Part shown: positions 54,080 to 64,000 of the stretch, one piece after another | Position numbering within the stretch: the stretch's first letter is position 1 | Layout: each line of letters opens with the position of its first letter | NCBI GenBank assembly: GCA_019915135.1 | Contig: JAHLMK010000011.1 | Span: 186,001 to 250,000, forward strand | Source of the DNA: Strobilurus pachycystidiatus | Taxonomy: Eukaryota; Basidiomycota; Agaricomycetes; Agaricales; Physalacriaceae | Length of the DNA: 64,000 nucleotides | Reading direction: 5' to 3' | Translations under genes and position numbers: made by a program | The notes under the pieces: model-generated | What the model was told of the DNA's origin: nothing | Databases searched by the model: none | Seen by the model: only the letters and a program-made list of their open reading frames with translations

Positions 54080-55381
54080 GCCCTTCCTCCTTGAGCGACT
54101 CGATATAAACACCAGCAGAGACTGTGTCGTGTCCCTTGTACTGTACCGAGGCATTCACCAGCGCCCTCATCCACATCCGGCACAGGACACGTCGGGTGAC
54201 ATAGATAGCACACGCCTTTCTGAGATCCTGAAGCATATTCACGAGCGCCTCCGAATCCTCGAGCATCGTATGCAGAATGCACACCTTCTCCGGGCCATCA
54301 CGAGAGAACACAAGCTTAGCGCGAGTGATGACCTTGTCGAGGATGGAGGCCTCAATCTTCTCGCCGTAGAGGTACTCCTGCGACTGATAGCAAGAGCAGA
54401 GATAGTGATACACAGGCCCAACCTTCTCGCCGTTTTGTTGGGTCCAAGCACGGTGTTGCAGGAAGACACGGAATCGTAGCGCATGTATCAAGACCGACCA
54501 TGATCAAAGGCTGCGCGTTATTTGGCGGCAGCTATTGAAAAGGGTTCAGAGACGCATGCCAAACCAAACGCACCTTCAGGACGCTGGGCTTTATTGAGAC
54601 ATTGACCTTCTGTCCGACATTGAATCCGCCAGATAGCGCGTGCACTTTGCATATCTCGGGGTACCTGGTTCGGATTTTAGACTTGTGCAGACGACAGGAA
54701 AAACAAATCACCACTAGGAGTCAGTCAATCGACGGTAAAATTCCCCACAACCGCTTGTGCGCTTGCGATACTTACTATAATGTCTCAATTCGGTGTCTCT
54801 CACAATCTGGCACAGCCTCTCGATACCCGGCCGTGCACTGGGATACATCCTAAACACGTCGGCAAAGGTGACCGTATCCTTTTCCGACAACTTCTTGAAC
54901 GTTGCCACACCCTCAGGTGATCCGATGAATAACAACGCATGCTTCTCCACCGATGAAGTCGCATACGCCGCTAGCTCGGTGTAGAACGATTTGGTTGGGC
55001 GTCCGAAGAGGTCGATCTGCTGCTGCAACGCCTGGAACGCCGTGCGCGTATGCATCGTCTCCTCGTCCCCAGCGGAGACCGGGATAGTGATCAGTCGTTC
55101 AGGATCGAGCTCATACCAGGCACAGAAGTCCAACACCTCTTGTTCGTCGTTCCACCCGTGCACACCAAGCGCCTCACCGATTTCGTATTTGAGCCGGTAC
55201 CGGAAGTGTCAAACTCGAGATGAAAGACGTCGCGGTCGTACTCCAGAGGTGTCAGACGACGGTTGACCGTGCAGGTAATGAGGAAGGTGTCCTCAGGGAA
55301 CCTCCGAAGGGCGATTGAGGGGGAATCATCCTGAGCCGGAGCACCGGTAGAGGGTGTGACCGCGTCGGAGAAAAGGAGATG
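54080..55381 (-). pseudogene. inverted partial copy of MET10 (3' half), broken
   Basis: Matches MET10 bases about 59904-61240 in reverse orientation. The centre is almost identical: about 120 residues beginning HGWNDEQEVLDFCAWYELDP are unchanged. Both ends have decayed. A one-base deletion near 55190 (GGG to GG) shifts the frame upstream of this stretch, roughly 20 bases after GGGGAA near 54740 are missing, and the NADPH-binding segment IMAGLGTGAAPFRAF is destroyed (the corresponding DNA now encodes nothing similar). Intron-equivalent sequences are still present, so it arose by DNA duplication, not retroposition. No start codon or promoter of its own. I describe it as non-functional; expression as an antisense RNA cannot be excluded. 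Confidence 0.92.
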
Positions 55382-55925
55382 ATTTATGTCAGCAAGAGGT
55401 GTCAGATCTCTGGATTTGACGCACAGGTGATGTCGCGTGGGTGCCCCACCGGTGTACCGGTCCGGGAAGATCCGTCAGCAAAATTTGACGCAAGACACTT
55501 CTACAGGATACCATTCTCCTTGCTAGTCATTCACAGTGCTCAGATGTGATTGAAAATTGTAGAATTTAGTCCTTCATGGTGTAGACAGTTGTTGTGGGAA
55601 GCCGTGCGCAAGTTGCAATGTATCTGAAGATATTGAGCTCAGTAATTATAGGTAATTATGCTGACTCACACTACTACTTTAGGCAGGGGGTGGTCGTGCC
55701 ACGCGAGATCAACTGTGCGCCAGATCCAGAGATCAGAGACCTCTTGTATGTCAGTCTGTCGAACAGTCTGTTCTACCGTGCGTGCCCTCCTCCGACTTAT
55801 GACTCCGGTGCGGCCGACCCAGCAGCATTGCGCCACGAAGCACATTCAATATGGACCTGAAAGCACAGAATAAGATACATCAGTCTTCTAACGGCTCTAT
55901 CGTCTACTTCAACCTAAAATACCCC
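55382..55925. other. flank of the duplicated segment, no gene seen
   Basis: Sequence beyond the MET10-copy boundary is unrelated to MET10. An 88-codon plus frame at 55594-55860 has no recognised features. The right end is the 3' flank of the aminotransferase. Confidence 0.4.
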
Positions 55926-57587
55926 TTATGATCGTAGGAACTTCTTCAAGCCTTGCAGGCGCGCACCAGCGCGCTTGAGGGTGTCTATGTCTTTGCAGAA
56001 AGCGAAGCGCGCGTAGGCTTCACCGATGTTCGCGTGTTCTTCGCAGTAGAACTATAGGAAGCGTCAGTACAATCCCCGTTGAGACTCAGTGCAGGCGTAC
56101 CTCGCTGACAGGGATAGAAGAAACACCGGCTTCGAGAGCAATGAACCAACACGCCCTGAAATCACGTCCTCTGCCCTTGACACTCTCTGGGAACGGATAA
56201 TCGTCCGGGAACTCAATATTCGACACGTCCTAACGTATCATTGAGCAGGAATGCATACTGGGGAACGATGAACGCACCATGAGCGTGAAGTAGGTGCCCT
56301 CAGGGAAAGTATACTTGACGCCCAATCTATCGAAAGCATCCATCAAGATCGCTCTCCGCTCGGCGTACTCCTTGCGCTGAGTTTCGAAGAATTGGCGCTC
56401 TTTGGCCTGTTCTAGACCGACGGCGGCGGCTTCTTGAAGTGGAGAGTTGGAGCAGAAGACGATACGCGTCGTCGCGGCGAGAGTAGGTTTGATGATGTAT
56501 TCCGGGCCAATGAGCCAACCGACGCGCCATCCAGTAGCAGCGAACGCCTCTGCGTTTCAAATTAGACGGTCGGCCGATAACACAATCCATTATTATGCAC
56601 TTACTCCCAGCAGATCCGACGGTGACGGTGCGGTCCCACATGCCGGGGAGGGTCGCGATTCGGACATGCTCGCGTCCGTCGAAAACGAGACAATCATACT
56701 GGAGTGGTATGAGTTTTAGATTCATCAGACCAATCCTGGAATTCGGGCGCCACGTACGACTTCGTCGGCCATAACGAGAAGGTTGAACTCCTCTGCAAGG
56801 GCGGCGATGCCCTCGAGCTCCTGGCGCGTGAAGACCTTGCCGACGGGGTTGTGGGGCGTGTTGACGATGATCATCTTGGTGCGCGGGGTGATGGCGGCTC
56901 TGTCGGCGTTATCAGAAGGGCGCAGCGATGTCTGATTGATGCAATGAATACCTTAGTTCGTCCAGGTCGAGTGTCCAATCGTTGGAGGTGGATTTGAGAT
57001 CGTTAGAGGTGGGCGGATGGAGAGGGACATAGACGGGGACCCCGCCGTTGAAGGTGACAGATGGAAGATACTGGTCGAAGAATGGCTCGAACATGATGAC
57101 CTCGTCGCCATCCTCGAGGAAGGCGGTGAAGACAGAGTACTGGCCTGGCGCGTGTTTGAGAAATTTTGTTGAGGTCAAAGTCGATTGAGAGGGTACCTTC
57201 GTTGGCACCACTTGTGATGAGAATCTCCGTGTCCGGGTTGAGTTCCCTTCCGAAAGAAGGCCCATAAAAGTCCTTTACCGCCTGGCGGAGGCGTAAGCGG
57301 CCCTTTGGGTGGGAGTAGTGGTTAGTCTCGGTCTTGGAGAGTGCTTCATTGGCAGCCTCCTTGACCCAGACCGGCGGGGGAAAGTTCATGTAGCCCTGGC
57401 CGAGATTGATGCAGTCCGCGGGCAGATTGGCGACGCTGAAGTTGAGGCAATCAGCGCAATGTCGCGGGCACGACGCCTAATCATACTTGAAGATCGACCA
57501 GACATCCTCTGCCAGTGCACGGCCCTCCCTGAGGCGAGAAGAGAAGGGTATCAGATTAGTACGCGGTTTTCCGTTGAGCGCAGCCAT
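55926..57587 (-). CDS. BNA3: PLP aminotransferase, kynurenine--oxoglutarate type
   Basis: Class I/II aminotransferase; closest pattern is kynurenine aminotransferase (kynurenic acid formation) of yeast Bna3/KAT type, cytosolic or mitochondrial. From ATG 57587, MAALNGKPRTNLIPFSSRLR; then NLPADCINLGQGYMNFPPP, ETNHYSHPKGRLRLRQAVKD, ILITSGANEG and QYSVFTAFLEDGDEVIMFEP. Downstream come the conserved TPHNPVGKVFTRQELEGIA, ADEVYDCLVFDGREHVRIA and, after splicing an intron at about 56551-56606, GSAGKAFAATGWRVGWLIGP, in which the Lys is the Schiff-base residue. The end is EGTYFTLMDVSNIEFPDDYP and ARFAFCKDIDTLKRAGARL, with the TAA at 55926. Substrate choice within the family is inferred. It lies between MET10 and its inverted copy. 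Confidence 0.88.
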
Positions 57588-58010
57588 GGTGGAGGAGAAC
57601 GAGCGATGAGTCAGAGGGCGAGTGAGGGACTTTTTAATCGCGGAGGCAAACATGTCCGTCTGCTTAAATTCGGCCGCTTGATATCACGCGCCGTTTATAA
57701 GCTGGTCAATTGAAGTTCGACCGAGTTATCACCTTGGCGCGCTCCTCGGTTGCCTTGCGGTCAGTGCGGCTGCATCTTGCTGACTGCACGCGGTTGACCC
57801 GGTTCACGTCCTTTGATCAAACTTACTTGCCACTTACTCTGCACTTACTTACTCACAGTCTTGTGTGCAGTTCAAGCTCGGAAGGCCGCTTCCCCACCGG
57901 AAGATCGGGCCGATCAAAGACGTGATTTTCACGGAAGATGACGAAAGGATTTCAAGTTCGCCTTAATTTTCACCAGCCATGCTTGCTAATCTCTATCTCT
58001 GCCTCCAACG
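57588..58010. promoter_or_regulatory. 423-bp divergent intergenic region BNA3-like / MET10
   Basis: Upstream of both genes. It holds repeated ACTTACT-type words near 57825-57855 and a CT-rich leader before the MET10 ATG. No element could be assigned to sulfur or nitrogen control with confidence. Confidence 0.4.
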
Positions 58011-61000
58011 ATGTCTGGATACTCAACGCCTTTGTCGTCGAGCAAGACGTTGAGCTCGCCGCCGTCGCCCAAGCTCAAGGCGGCCAGCGGCGCCGACTCG
58101 GTATTCTTCAATCCGAGAATCCAGCCCTCCCAGATTGTCGAATATATCGTCTCTCGCCCCCAAACGAGCTCGACGATCTTCGTCTACGACCTTGCCGAAC
58201 AAGCCGGCTTTGGCACGCTCACAAAAGCATGGTCGCAGGCGGGAAAGGATTCGGCACCCGTCGTTGACTTGCAGACGCGAGCAGGGGCTGGTCTGACCTT
58301 GGTTGGCCGTCTTTCTGAAGGAACAAGTCAAGATGCAGTCATCACTGCGTTTACTTCCTCCAAGGGCCTTTCTATGATGGCGCCGGCCCTTTCCTACCTT
58401 CCTCCGGCATCGGCAACCAGCAGACTCGTCCTCCAGGTCCCCAATCTCCTGTTCACAGAGTCATCCCTCTCTCCGTCACTTTACCCCCTCGCCAACGCGC
58501 TGCCCATCCTTCCAAAAGATATCGTCATTCTCTTGTCTGCCACTCCTCAGCAAATTGTCGACTTTGCGCAGCTGTCCTACAAACTACCCGCGTATCATGT
58601 CATTCACGTCTTTGACCACTTTAACGCGGCGCGCGAGGCTGGTCACTCGGTTGCACCTCTTCCAGACTCCCCCGTGAAGAGCAACGCCGCCATCGATATC
58701 GTCAAAGCACACGGCTACTCTTTCTTCAGCTACGCTGGAGATGCTAATGCAGAGAATGTCGTTGTTCTGCTCAACGGTTCTCTTGCTCTTGCTGCGCAAG
58801 CCTTTGCGCGCAGCACCACTGGGTTCGGTGTCGTTACCGTCAACGTCCTCAGACCATGGGACGAAGAGAGTCTACTGGCTGTCATTCCTTCTTCCGCTCG
58901 AAAGGTCCACGTCTTGGACGATGTAGCCCTCGAGGGAAGTCAAGGTGTTCTGTACGCGGAAGTGTTCAGCACGCTGTTGTCTTCAGACAAGCTGTTCTCC
59001 GTCTACAGTCACCGCACGACACTGGAGCAGCTTCAAACTTACCTCTCAAAGCAAGACGCCTTCACTCACTTCCTGTCCTCTTTGGCGCCGGGCTCGCCTG
59101 CGGTGGAGACCATCTTGCCACCCTCCGCTAAACGTCTGCTCCTCTTTAGCACACCCAAAACCTCCCTGACCACCTTGCCACACGTCCTTGAGGATCTCTT
59201 CCTGTCTAACAAGGGTATCTCGGCGCGTCTCTTAACCGATCACGACGCGTTTTCCAACTCGGGAGGTGTTACGGCCAACCGCCTTCTTCTCTCGTCGAAG
59301 AAGGATACGTCGGGCTTTGTTCCTATCCCGATTGCAATCCCTTATGACGTGACGACTGGCACCGTCGATTTCATTGGTATCTTGGACCAGACCCTTCTCA
59401 AGTCGCACACCCTCTTCCAATACGCGAGACCAGGTGCGGTGGTGCTCATTTCCAGCTCCTGGTCGCCTGCGGAAATTGTCTCCAACCTGCCTCCCGCTTC
59501 CAAGGACATAATCGCCGAGAAGGGTCTGACCCTCTTCACTATTGACTCGTCAGCCCTCGCCACCAAGCTCGTCGGAGACGATGAGCACAAAAAGGGTGTC
59601 ATTGAGAACATCGTGGTCAACCTCGCATTCTTGCGACTCTACCTCGGAAATGCGGCGCAGAAGAACGTTGTGCTGAAGGTGGCTTCGGTCGCGTTCGACG
59701 ATATCATTCAGGGTGTCTCGCTGGAGAAGGCAAACGAGGCTGCCTGGAAGGGGTTGGTTGATGTCGAGGTTCTAGCTGATGATACCGATGCGAAGTCCGG
59801 ACCCCTCAAGACTTTCGACTTCAATGCCATCATTGTCGAAGGCGAAGAAGGCGACTCCATTGCTTCCGGTGCTCGTGCTGGATCGTGGCATGATGCGGCC
59901 AAGCATCTCCTTTTCTCCGACGCGTTCACTCCCTCTACCGGTGCTTCGGCGCAGGATCTCGAGTTCCCGCTCAATCCCGCCCTTCGGCCGGAGGTTCCTG
60001 AGGACACCTTCCTCGTTACCTGCACGGTCAACCGTCGTCTAACACCTCTGGAGTACGACCGCAACGTCTTCCATCTCGAGTTTGACACTTCCGGTACCGG
60101 GCTCAAATACGAAATCGGTGAGGCGCTTGGTGTGCACGGGTGGAACGACGAGCAAGAGGTGTTGGACTTTTGTGCCTGGTATGAGCTTGATCCTGAACGA
60201 CTGATCACTATCCCGGTCTCCGCTGGCGACGAGGAGACGATGCATACGCGCACGGCGTTCCAGGCGTTGCAGCAGCAGATCGACCTCTTTGGACGCCCAA
60301 CCAAATCGTTCTACACCGAGCTGGCGGCGTATGCGACCTCGTCGGTGGAGAAGCATGCGTTGTTGTTCATCGGATCACCTGAGGGTGTGGCAACGTTCAA
60401 GAAGTTGTCGGAGAAGGATACGGTCACCTTTGCCGACGTGTTTAGGATGTATCCCAGTGCACGGCCGGGTATCGAGAGGCTGTGCCAGATTGTGGGAGAC
60501 ATCAAACCGAGACATTACAGTATTGCAAGCGCACAAGCGGTTGTGGGGAACCGTGTTGACTTGCTTGTCGTTACCGTCGATTGGCTGACTCCCAGTGGTG
60601 AGTTTGTTTGTCCTGTCGACATCACAAGTCTGATATCCAAACCAGGTACTCCGAGATATGGACAGTGCACACGCTATCTGGCCGCATTACATGCCGGACA
60701 GAAGGTCACTGTCTCCATAAAGCCCAGTGTCATGAAGGTGCGTCTGATTCTGGCATTCGTCTCGAAATCCTTTCTAATTCTTCCCATAAGCTGCCGCCCG
60801 ATAATACGCAGCCTTTGATCATGGCTGGTCTCGGAACAGGCGCCGCGCCTTTCCGCGCCTTCCTGCAACACCGTGCTTGGACTCAACAACAGGGCGAGAA
60901 GGTCGGGCCGGTGTATTACTACTTCGGCTCTCGCCACCAGTCGCAGGAGTACCTCTACGGTGAGGAGATCGAGGCCTTCATCCTCGACAACGTCATCACT

Positions 61001-61320
61001 CGCGCTGGACTTGCCTTCTCTCGTGATGGCCCGAAGAAGGTGTACATCCAGCATAAGATGCTTGAGGATTCAGAGGCGCTCGCGGACATGCTTCAGGATC
61101 AGAAAGGCGTCTTCTATCTATGTGGCCCGACGTGGCCTGTGCCCGATGTGCATGAGGCACTGGTGAATGCGTTGGTGCAGTACAAGGGACACGATGCAGT
61201 CTCTGCTGGTGATTATATCGAGTCGCTCAAGGAGGAAGAGCGGTATATTCTAGAGGTATGCGTTCTCTGGTCTTCATGTTTGGATTGATGCTAATGAATT
61301 GCTTCGAAAAGGTGTATTAG
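58011..61320 (+). CDS. MET10: sulfite reductase [NADPH] flavoprotein alpha subunit
   Basis: Transfers electrons from NADPH through FAD to the Met5 haemoprotein for six-electron reduction of sulfite to sulfide in methionine/cysteine synthesis. A single large first exon from ATG 58011 to 60597 covers the N-terminal half, which is related to the pyruvate:ferredoxin oxidoreductase fold (VEYIVSRPQTSSTIFVYDLA, LSMMAPALSYLPPASATSRL), and the start of the ferredoxin-reductase-like part (VTCTVNRRLTPLEYDRNVFH). The FAD contact motif is KPRHYSIASAQ. After introns 60598-60645 and 60738-60790 the NADPH site is LIMAGLGTGAAPFRAFLQHR, followed by YYYFGSRHQSQEYLYGEEIE and GVFYLCGPTWPVPDVHEAL. A final tiny exon supplies VY and the TAG at 61318. 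About 1,050 residues, the family's usual size. Convergent with the nitronate monooxygenase; its 3' half is duplicated at 54080-55381. Confidence 0.94.
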
Positions 61321-61819
61321 GGACGACGTCGGGTTATATGCCTTAATGTCTATGTATGTTGCACGGTATCACAAATCCACACATCACTGAGCAAGGCACT
61401 CCATCTCGAGAATGCGAGTGCAATACTATAGTATTTGACTGGAGCTCCAGAAAATAAGAGTATACAATACAAGTACATACCTGGTAAGTATCGCGACCAA
61501 TTCGCCAGTCCGATCCGATCAGCCCTCTGGCGAAGGGTATCTTGTTGGCGAACGTCTGGCCTCGAGACCAGTATCGCGACGCCTGACGCTGACATGGAAA
61601 TTGCTCGACCTACTTCTCCTAGGCTGCGACGCTTTTGGAGAGTGTAAGTAGTCTGTACGAGAATCGATCTCTTGAGTTATGTCGTCATGCACGTCTGGCA
61701 TGCACCGTCGTCTTTCCAACGGTTGGAATATACATGATCAGCTATCTCTTGCCATACATTCGGGTAATATACAAAGTAACAAAGGCACTTCATTTATTTC
61801 GTCGCAGAGTGGATAACCA
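61321..61819. other. convergent 3' flanks of MET10 and nitronate monooxygenase
   Basis: About 500 bp with no protein-like frame. Expected to hold both 3' UTRs and terminators. No repeat seen. Confidence 0.5.
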
Positions 61820-63037
61820 TCATCCAAGTACGTGAGAAACCCGCTTCAAAGACGCCACAGCATCGCTGTGCAGCTCGAGAAAAACGTCCTAACAACAATA
61901 AGGAAATAACTTCGAAAACACATATAAGAAAGCTTACCGCTGTACTTTTGATCTCCTTTACAATTCCAACGCCTTCGCCCGCCCATATGATTTGGCGGTC
62001 TTTCTCTCCCTTTGCCTTGGATTGCGCGAACCGCCTCAAGCGTTCTTCGATGCTCAGGCCTTCCACAGCATCATCGACGACTTTATTGGCGATGGCTCGA
62101 CCATCAATTCCAGGGGGCCATACCACTGAAACCCCATTGACTTCATCGAACATATGGCCTCGGGTGGTGGAATTGAAGTCGCTCTCGACCAGGACGCGCT
62201 TCATGATATCGAGATACATGCATTCGTGGGTGTAGAGGAAACGAGTTCCCAGGGCCACACCGTGCGCACCCATGGTGATCAGTGCGGCGACCTGGGCTCC
62301 AGTGGACACTCCTCCTGCAGCCACAATAGCTGGACCATTCGGAATGGCAGTCAGGACGGCTTGCAAAAGGCTGAGAAGCGGAGGAGCCCTAGAGTGACCG
62401 TGGCCACCGGCCTCGATGCCTGTGCAAAGATGAGTTGCTGTGCAGACTAGGGTTATTCTTCATACCTTGTACCACAAGAACATCTACCTTCCACTCATTC
62501 GCAGCGCGTAGTGCATCCTCAACGGAATTTACGAGGACAAAAATGATAGTCTTGTGCTTCCGATGCGAATCGTATTCTCGGACTTGTGCAACGTACTTCC
62601 CTAGGTCACTTCCAAAGGCAAACCACACCGACGTCGGCGATGCACTCAGTACCGTTGGAATACGAGGAGCATCGGAGATTTCTGTTTTGTCGAGGGCCCA
62701 GCCTAAGAACCCAACACCGATGGGGACTGGTGCACCATCGGCAATATTCAGGCCGGAGCGTATCAAGCTCAGTTCTCCTTTCAACCGTTCGGACGAGGAC
62801 AGGCCTATGGAAGGTTCAGTACAAGAATGACAGCGTCAGGGAGTCGTGAGCACCTGCAGCAAGCACTCCAAAACCTCCGGCACCAGAGACAGCAGCCACA
62901 AGATCAGGCGTGTCTGCAAAATACATCGGCGCCGAGACAATAGGGCTTTTTACATCTGCTTTGTATCAGCCAATTACGTGGAGAAAGGACAAGGACCTAC
63001 TCAACAGCTTGGTGAGCTTGGTTACTATAGGCTGCAT
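61820..63037 (-). CDS. nitronate monooxygenase (2-nitropropane dioxygenase family)
   Basis: FMN-dependent flavoenzyme that oxidises alkyl nitronates (such as propionate 3-nitronate, a plant toxin); no metal needed. From ATG 63037, MQPIVTKLTKLLN joins VKSPIVSAPMYFADTPDLVA and AVSGAGGFGVLAAG across an intron. Then IRSGLNIADGAPVPIGVGFL, HKTIIFVLVNSVEDALRAAN, VDVLVVQGIEAGGHGHSRAP (across an intron), IPNGPAIVAAGGVSTGAQVA, ALITMGAHGVALGTRFLYTH and VNGVSVVWPPGIDGRAIANK. The conserved His in GGHGH is the likely catalytic base, and AAGGVSTG / GTRFL bind FMN phosphate. Ends AVASLKRVSHVLG at the TGA 61820. Length is normal for fungal members. Six or so short introns. Confidence 0.9.
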
Positions 63038-63640
63038 CTTGAAAGCGAGTGATGTAGACGTCGGCTGAAACTCTGTAGATATAGGGAAACTTTAAGTATC
63101 GCATTGCGAACAGCATGACAAAACAATCGTGGAGGCTTCTTCGGTCTCGGTGGCGTTACCGGACGAGATCAATAGAACATGTATTGGGCGCCCGTCGGGA
63201 AATCATGGGGTATGATGAGGTGTGTAAAGGTAATGGCAGGCAATCAGACTTGTGGCCGTACCAGCTGCTCATGTACGGCGATACGGAGGGCTCCCTTTCC
63301 CACTGTCATAGACTCAGAGCGTCCCATTGCGCAGGCAAGATTTCTTAGATTTTGAGTCTGAGACGCCATCTCAGTCCAAAGAAGTCCCAAGAGGACTGAA
63401 AAACTGATGTGAGCCTGTCAGTTCCCTATACCTTGTTCGTACGTCGGGTTTCGTCTACCTTGATGCGTATCGGTCATGTCGATGCTGGAGTGGGTGCATG
63501 AGTCGGGGACGCAATGATCGGAAAAATGATCGGAAAAGCGGTAATCTAATCTGCCACATACATAGCCAAATGCGTGTTCCTTCCTCCATCAAGAGCTTCG
63601 GTGCGAGACTAATAGATAGAGTTGTAATGCTACATGCTCT
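63038..63640. other. intergenic region with a 12-bp tandem repeat
   Basis: Upstream of the nitronate monooxygenase and downstream of the leftward MFS gene. ATGATCGGAAAA is repeated exactly in tandem at 63514-63537; CGGAAA words can be GATA- or Zn-cluster-like sites, but this is only suggestive. A 77-codon plus frame at 63115-63348 has no recognised features. Confidence 0.4.
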
Positions 63641-64000
63641 TCACAAGACATATCGATAGTTGACGTCTCGGTCTCCAAGGCGCAACCTCTCTTCTTCATC
63701 GATAGCGTCTTCTTCATTCTTCTCACTTACTTCAGCCACTTGAAGAGCATTATCTCTACGGTTGTTTTCTCGGGACATCGAGATCCACAAGTACAGTGTC
63801 ATTGAAATCGCGAAGAGCAGATAGCCGATTGCAATTATGTGTGGTTTCCGGAAGCGATGAGCTGCGAAACTAGGTCGATAGATGAGGACGCTGAAAGGTC
63901 ATGAGAAGCGTGACTTGTTAGGATGCACAGACACATACCCAGCGATGGCGCCAGTATCGCCTATGGTAATCTGCATGGCGACCGCGACAGCGCGCTTGGT
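63641..64000 (-). CDS. MFS transporter, anion:cation symporter (Tna1/Dal5-like), 3' part
   Basis: C-terminal end of a membrane transporter whose 5' part lies beyond the window. On the minus strand TKRAVAVAMQITIGDTGAIA is the helix 10 region typical of the fungal ACS group (vitamin, nicotinate or allantoate permeases). After an intron near 63892-63939 come YRPSFAAHRFRKPHIIAIGY and the last helix LLFAISMTLYLWISMSREN, then a charged cytosolic tail with EKNEEDAIDEEERLRLGDRD and YRYVL at the stop 63641. The R-E-N-x-R-R-D after the last helix is a common ending in this group. Substrate cannot be told. Confidence 0.8.

Noticed and set aside
54080..55381. A second functional sulfite reductase gene.
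   Set aside because: Lacks the N-terminal half, has frameshift and deletion, and has lost the NADPH-binding motif.

Overview
The window is nuclear DNA from a filamentous basidiomycete, most likely an Agaricomycete (mushroom-type fungus). Genes are dense on both strands. Nearly all are cut by many short introns (about 45-60 bp, GT...AG, with CTNAC/CTNAT-like branch sequences), and protein frames only become continuous after those introns are removed. The gene content (membrane-anchored GH9 endoglucanase, cytochrome P450s, GMC oxidoreductase, fungal 7TM protein, STP-type sugar transporter) fits a plant-matter-degrading fungus. No rRNA, tRNA or CRISPR was seen. Exon joints were worked out by eye, so start and splice calls are approximate where stated.

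Region 1-40.7 kb is mostly housekeeping. In order it holds: a cut-off gene end; a CCCH zinc-finger protein; Rho-GDI (RDI1); a GH9 endoglucanase with a C-terminal membrane anchor; nucleoporin NUP82; proteasome subunit alpha7 (PRE10); a Ser/Pro-rich C2H2 transcription factor; a doubtful acidic/proline-rich gene; proteasome beta1 (PRE3) head to head with the 19S subunit RPN12; a fungal protein of unknown function; a Gfo/Idh/MocA oxidoreductase; the Ski2-like helicase SLH1 (ribosome quality control); an MFS sugar transporter; the rRNA methyltransferase RRP8; a uracil phosphoribosyltransferase of the bacterial Upp type; an ankyrin-DysF-FYVE-RING protein; a CCD97-like protein; the proteasome regulator PI31; and the spliceosomal helicase PRP5. 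Four proteasome-related genes lie within 28 kb. Many neighbours are divergent pairs with only 68-155 bp between start codons.

Region 40.7-54 kb is looser and more accessory: long gene-poor stretches, two P450s, a GMC oxidoreductase, a 7TM protein, and an ~850 bp inverted-repeat element (MITE-like) that runs into the 5' end of the first P450. No polyketide, peptide or terpene synthase is present, so this is an oxidative island rather than a proven metabolite cluster.

Region 54-64 kb holds the sulfite reductase flavoprotein gene MET10 and, 4.5 kb away in the opposite orientation, a broken ~1.3 kb copy of its 3' half. A kynurenine-type aminotransferase lies between them. A nitronate monooxygenase and the 3' end of an anion:cation-symporter-type MFS transporter close the window.
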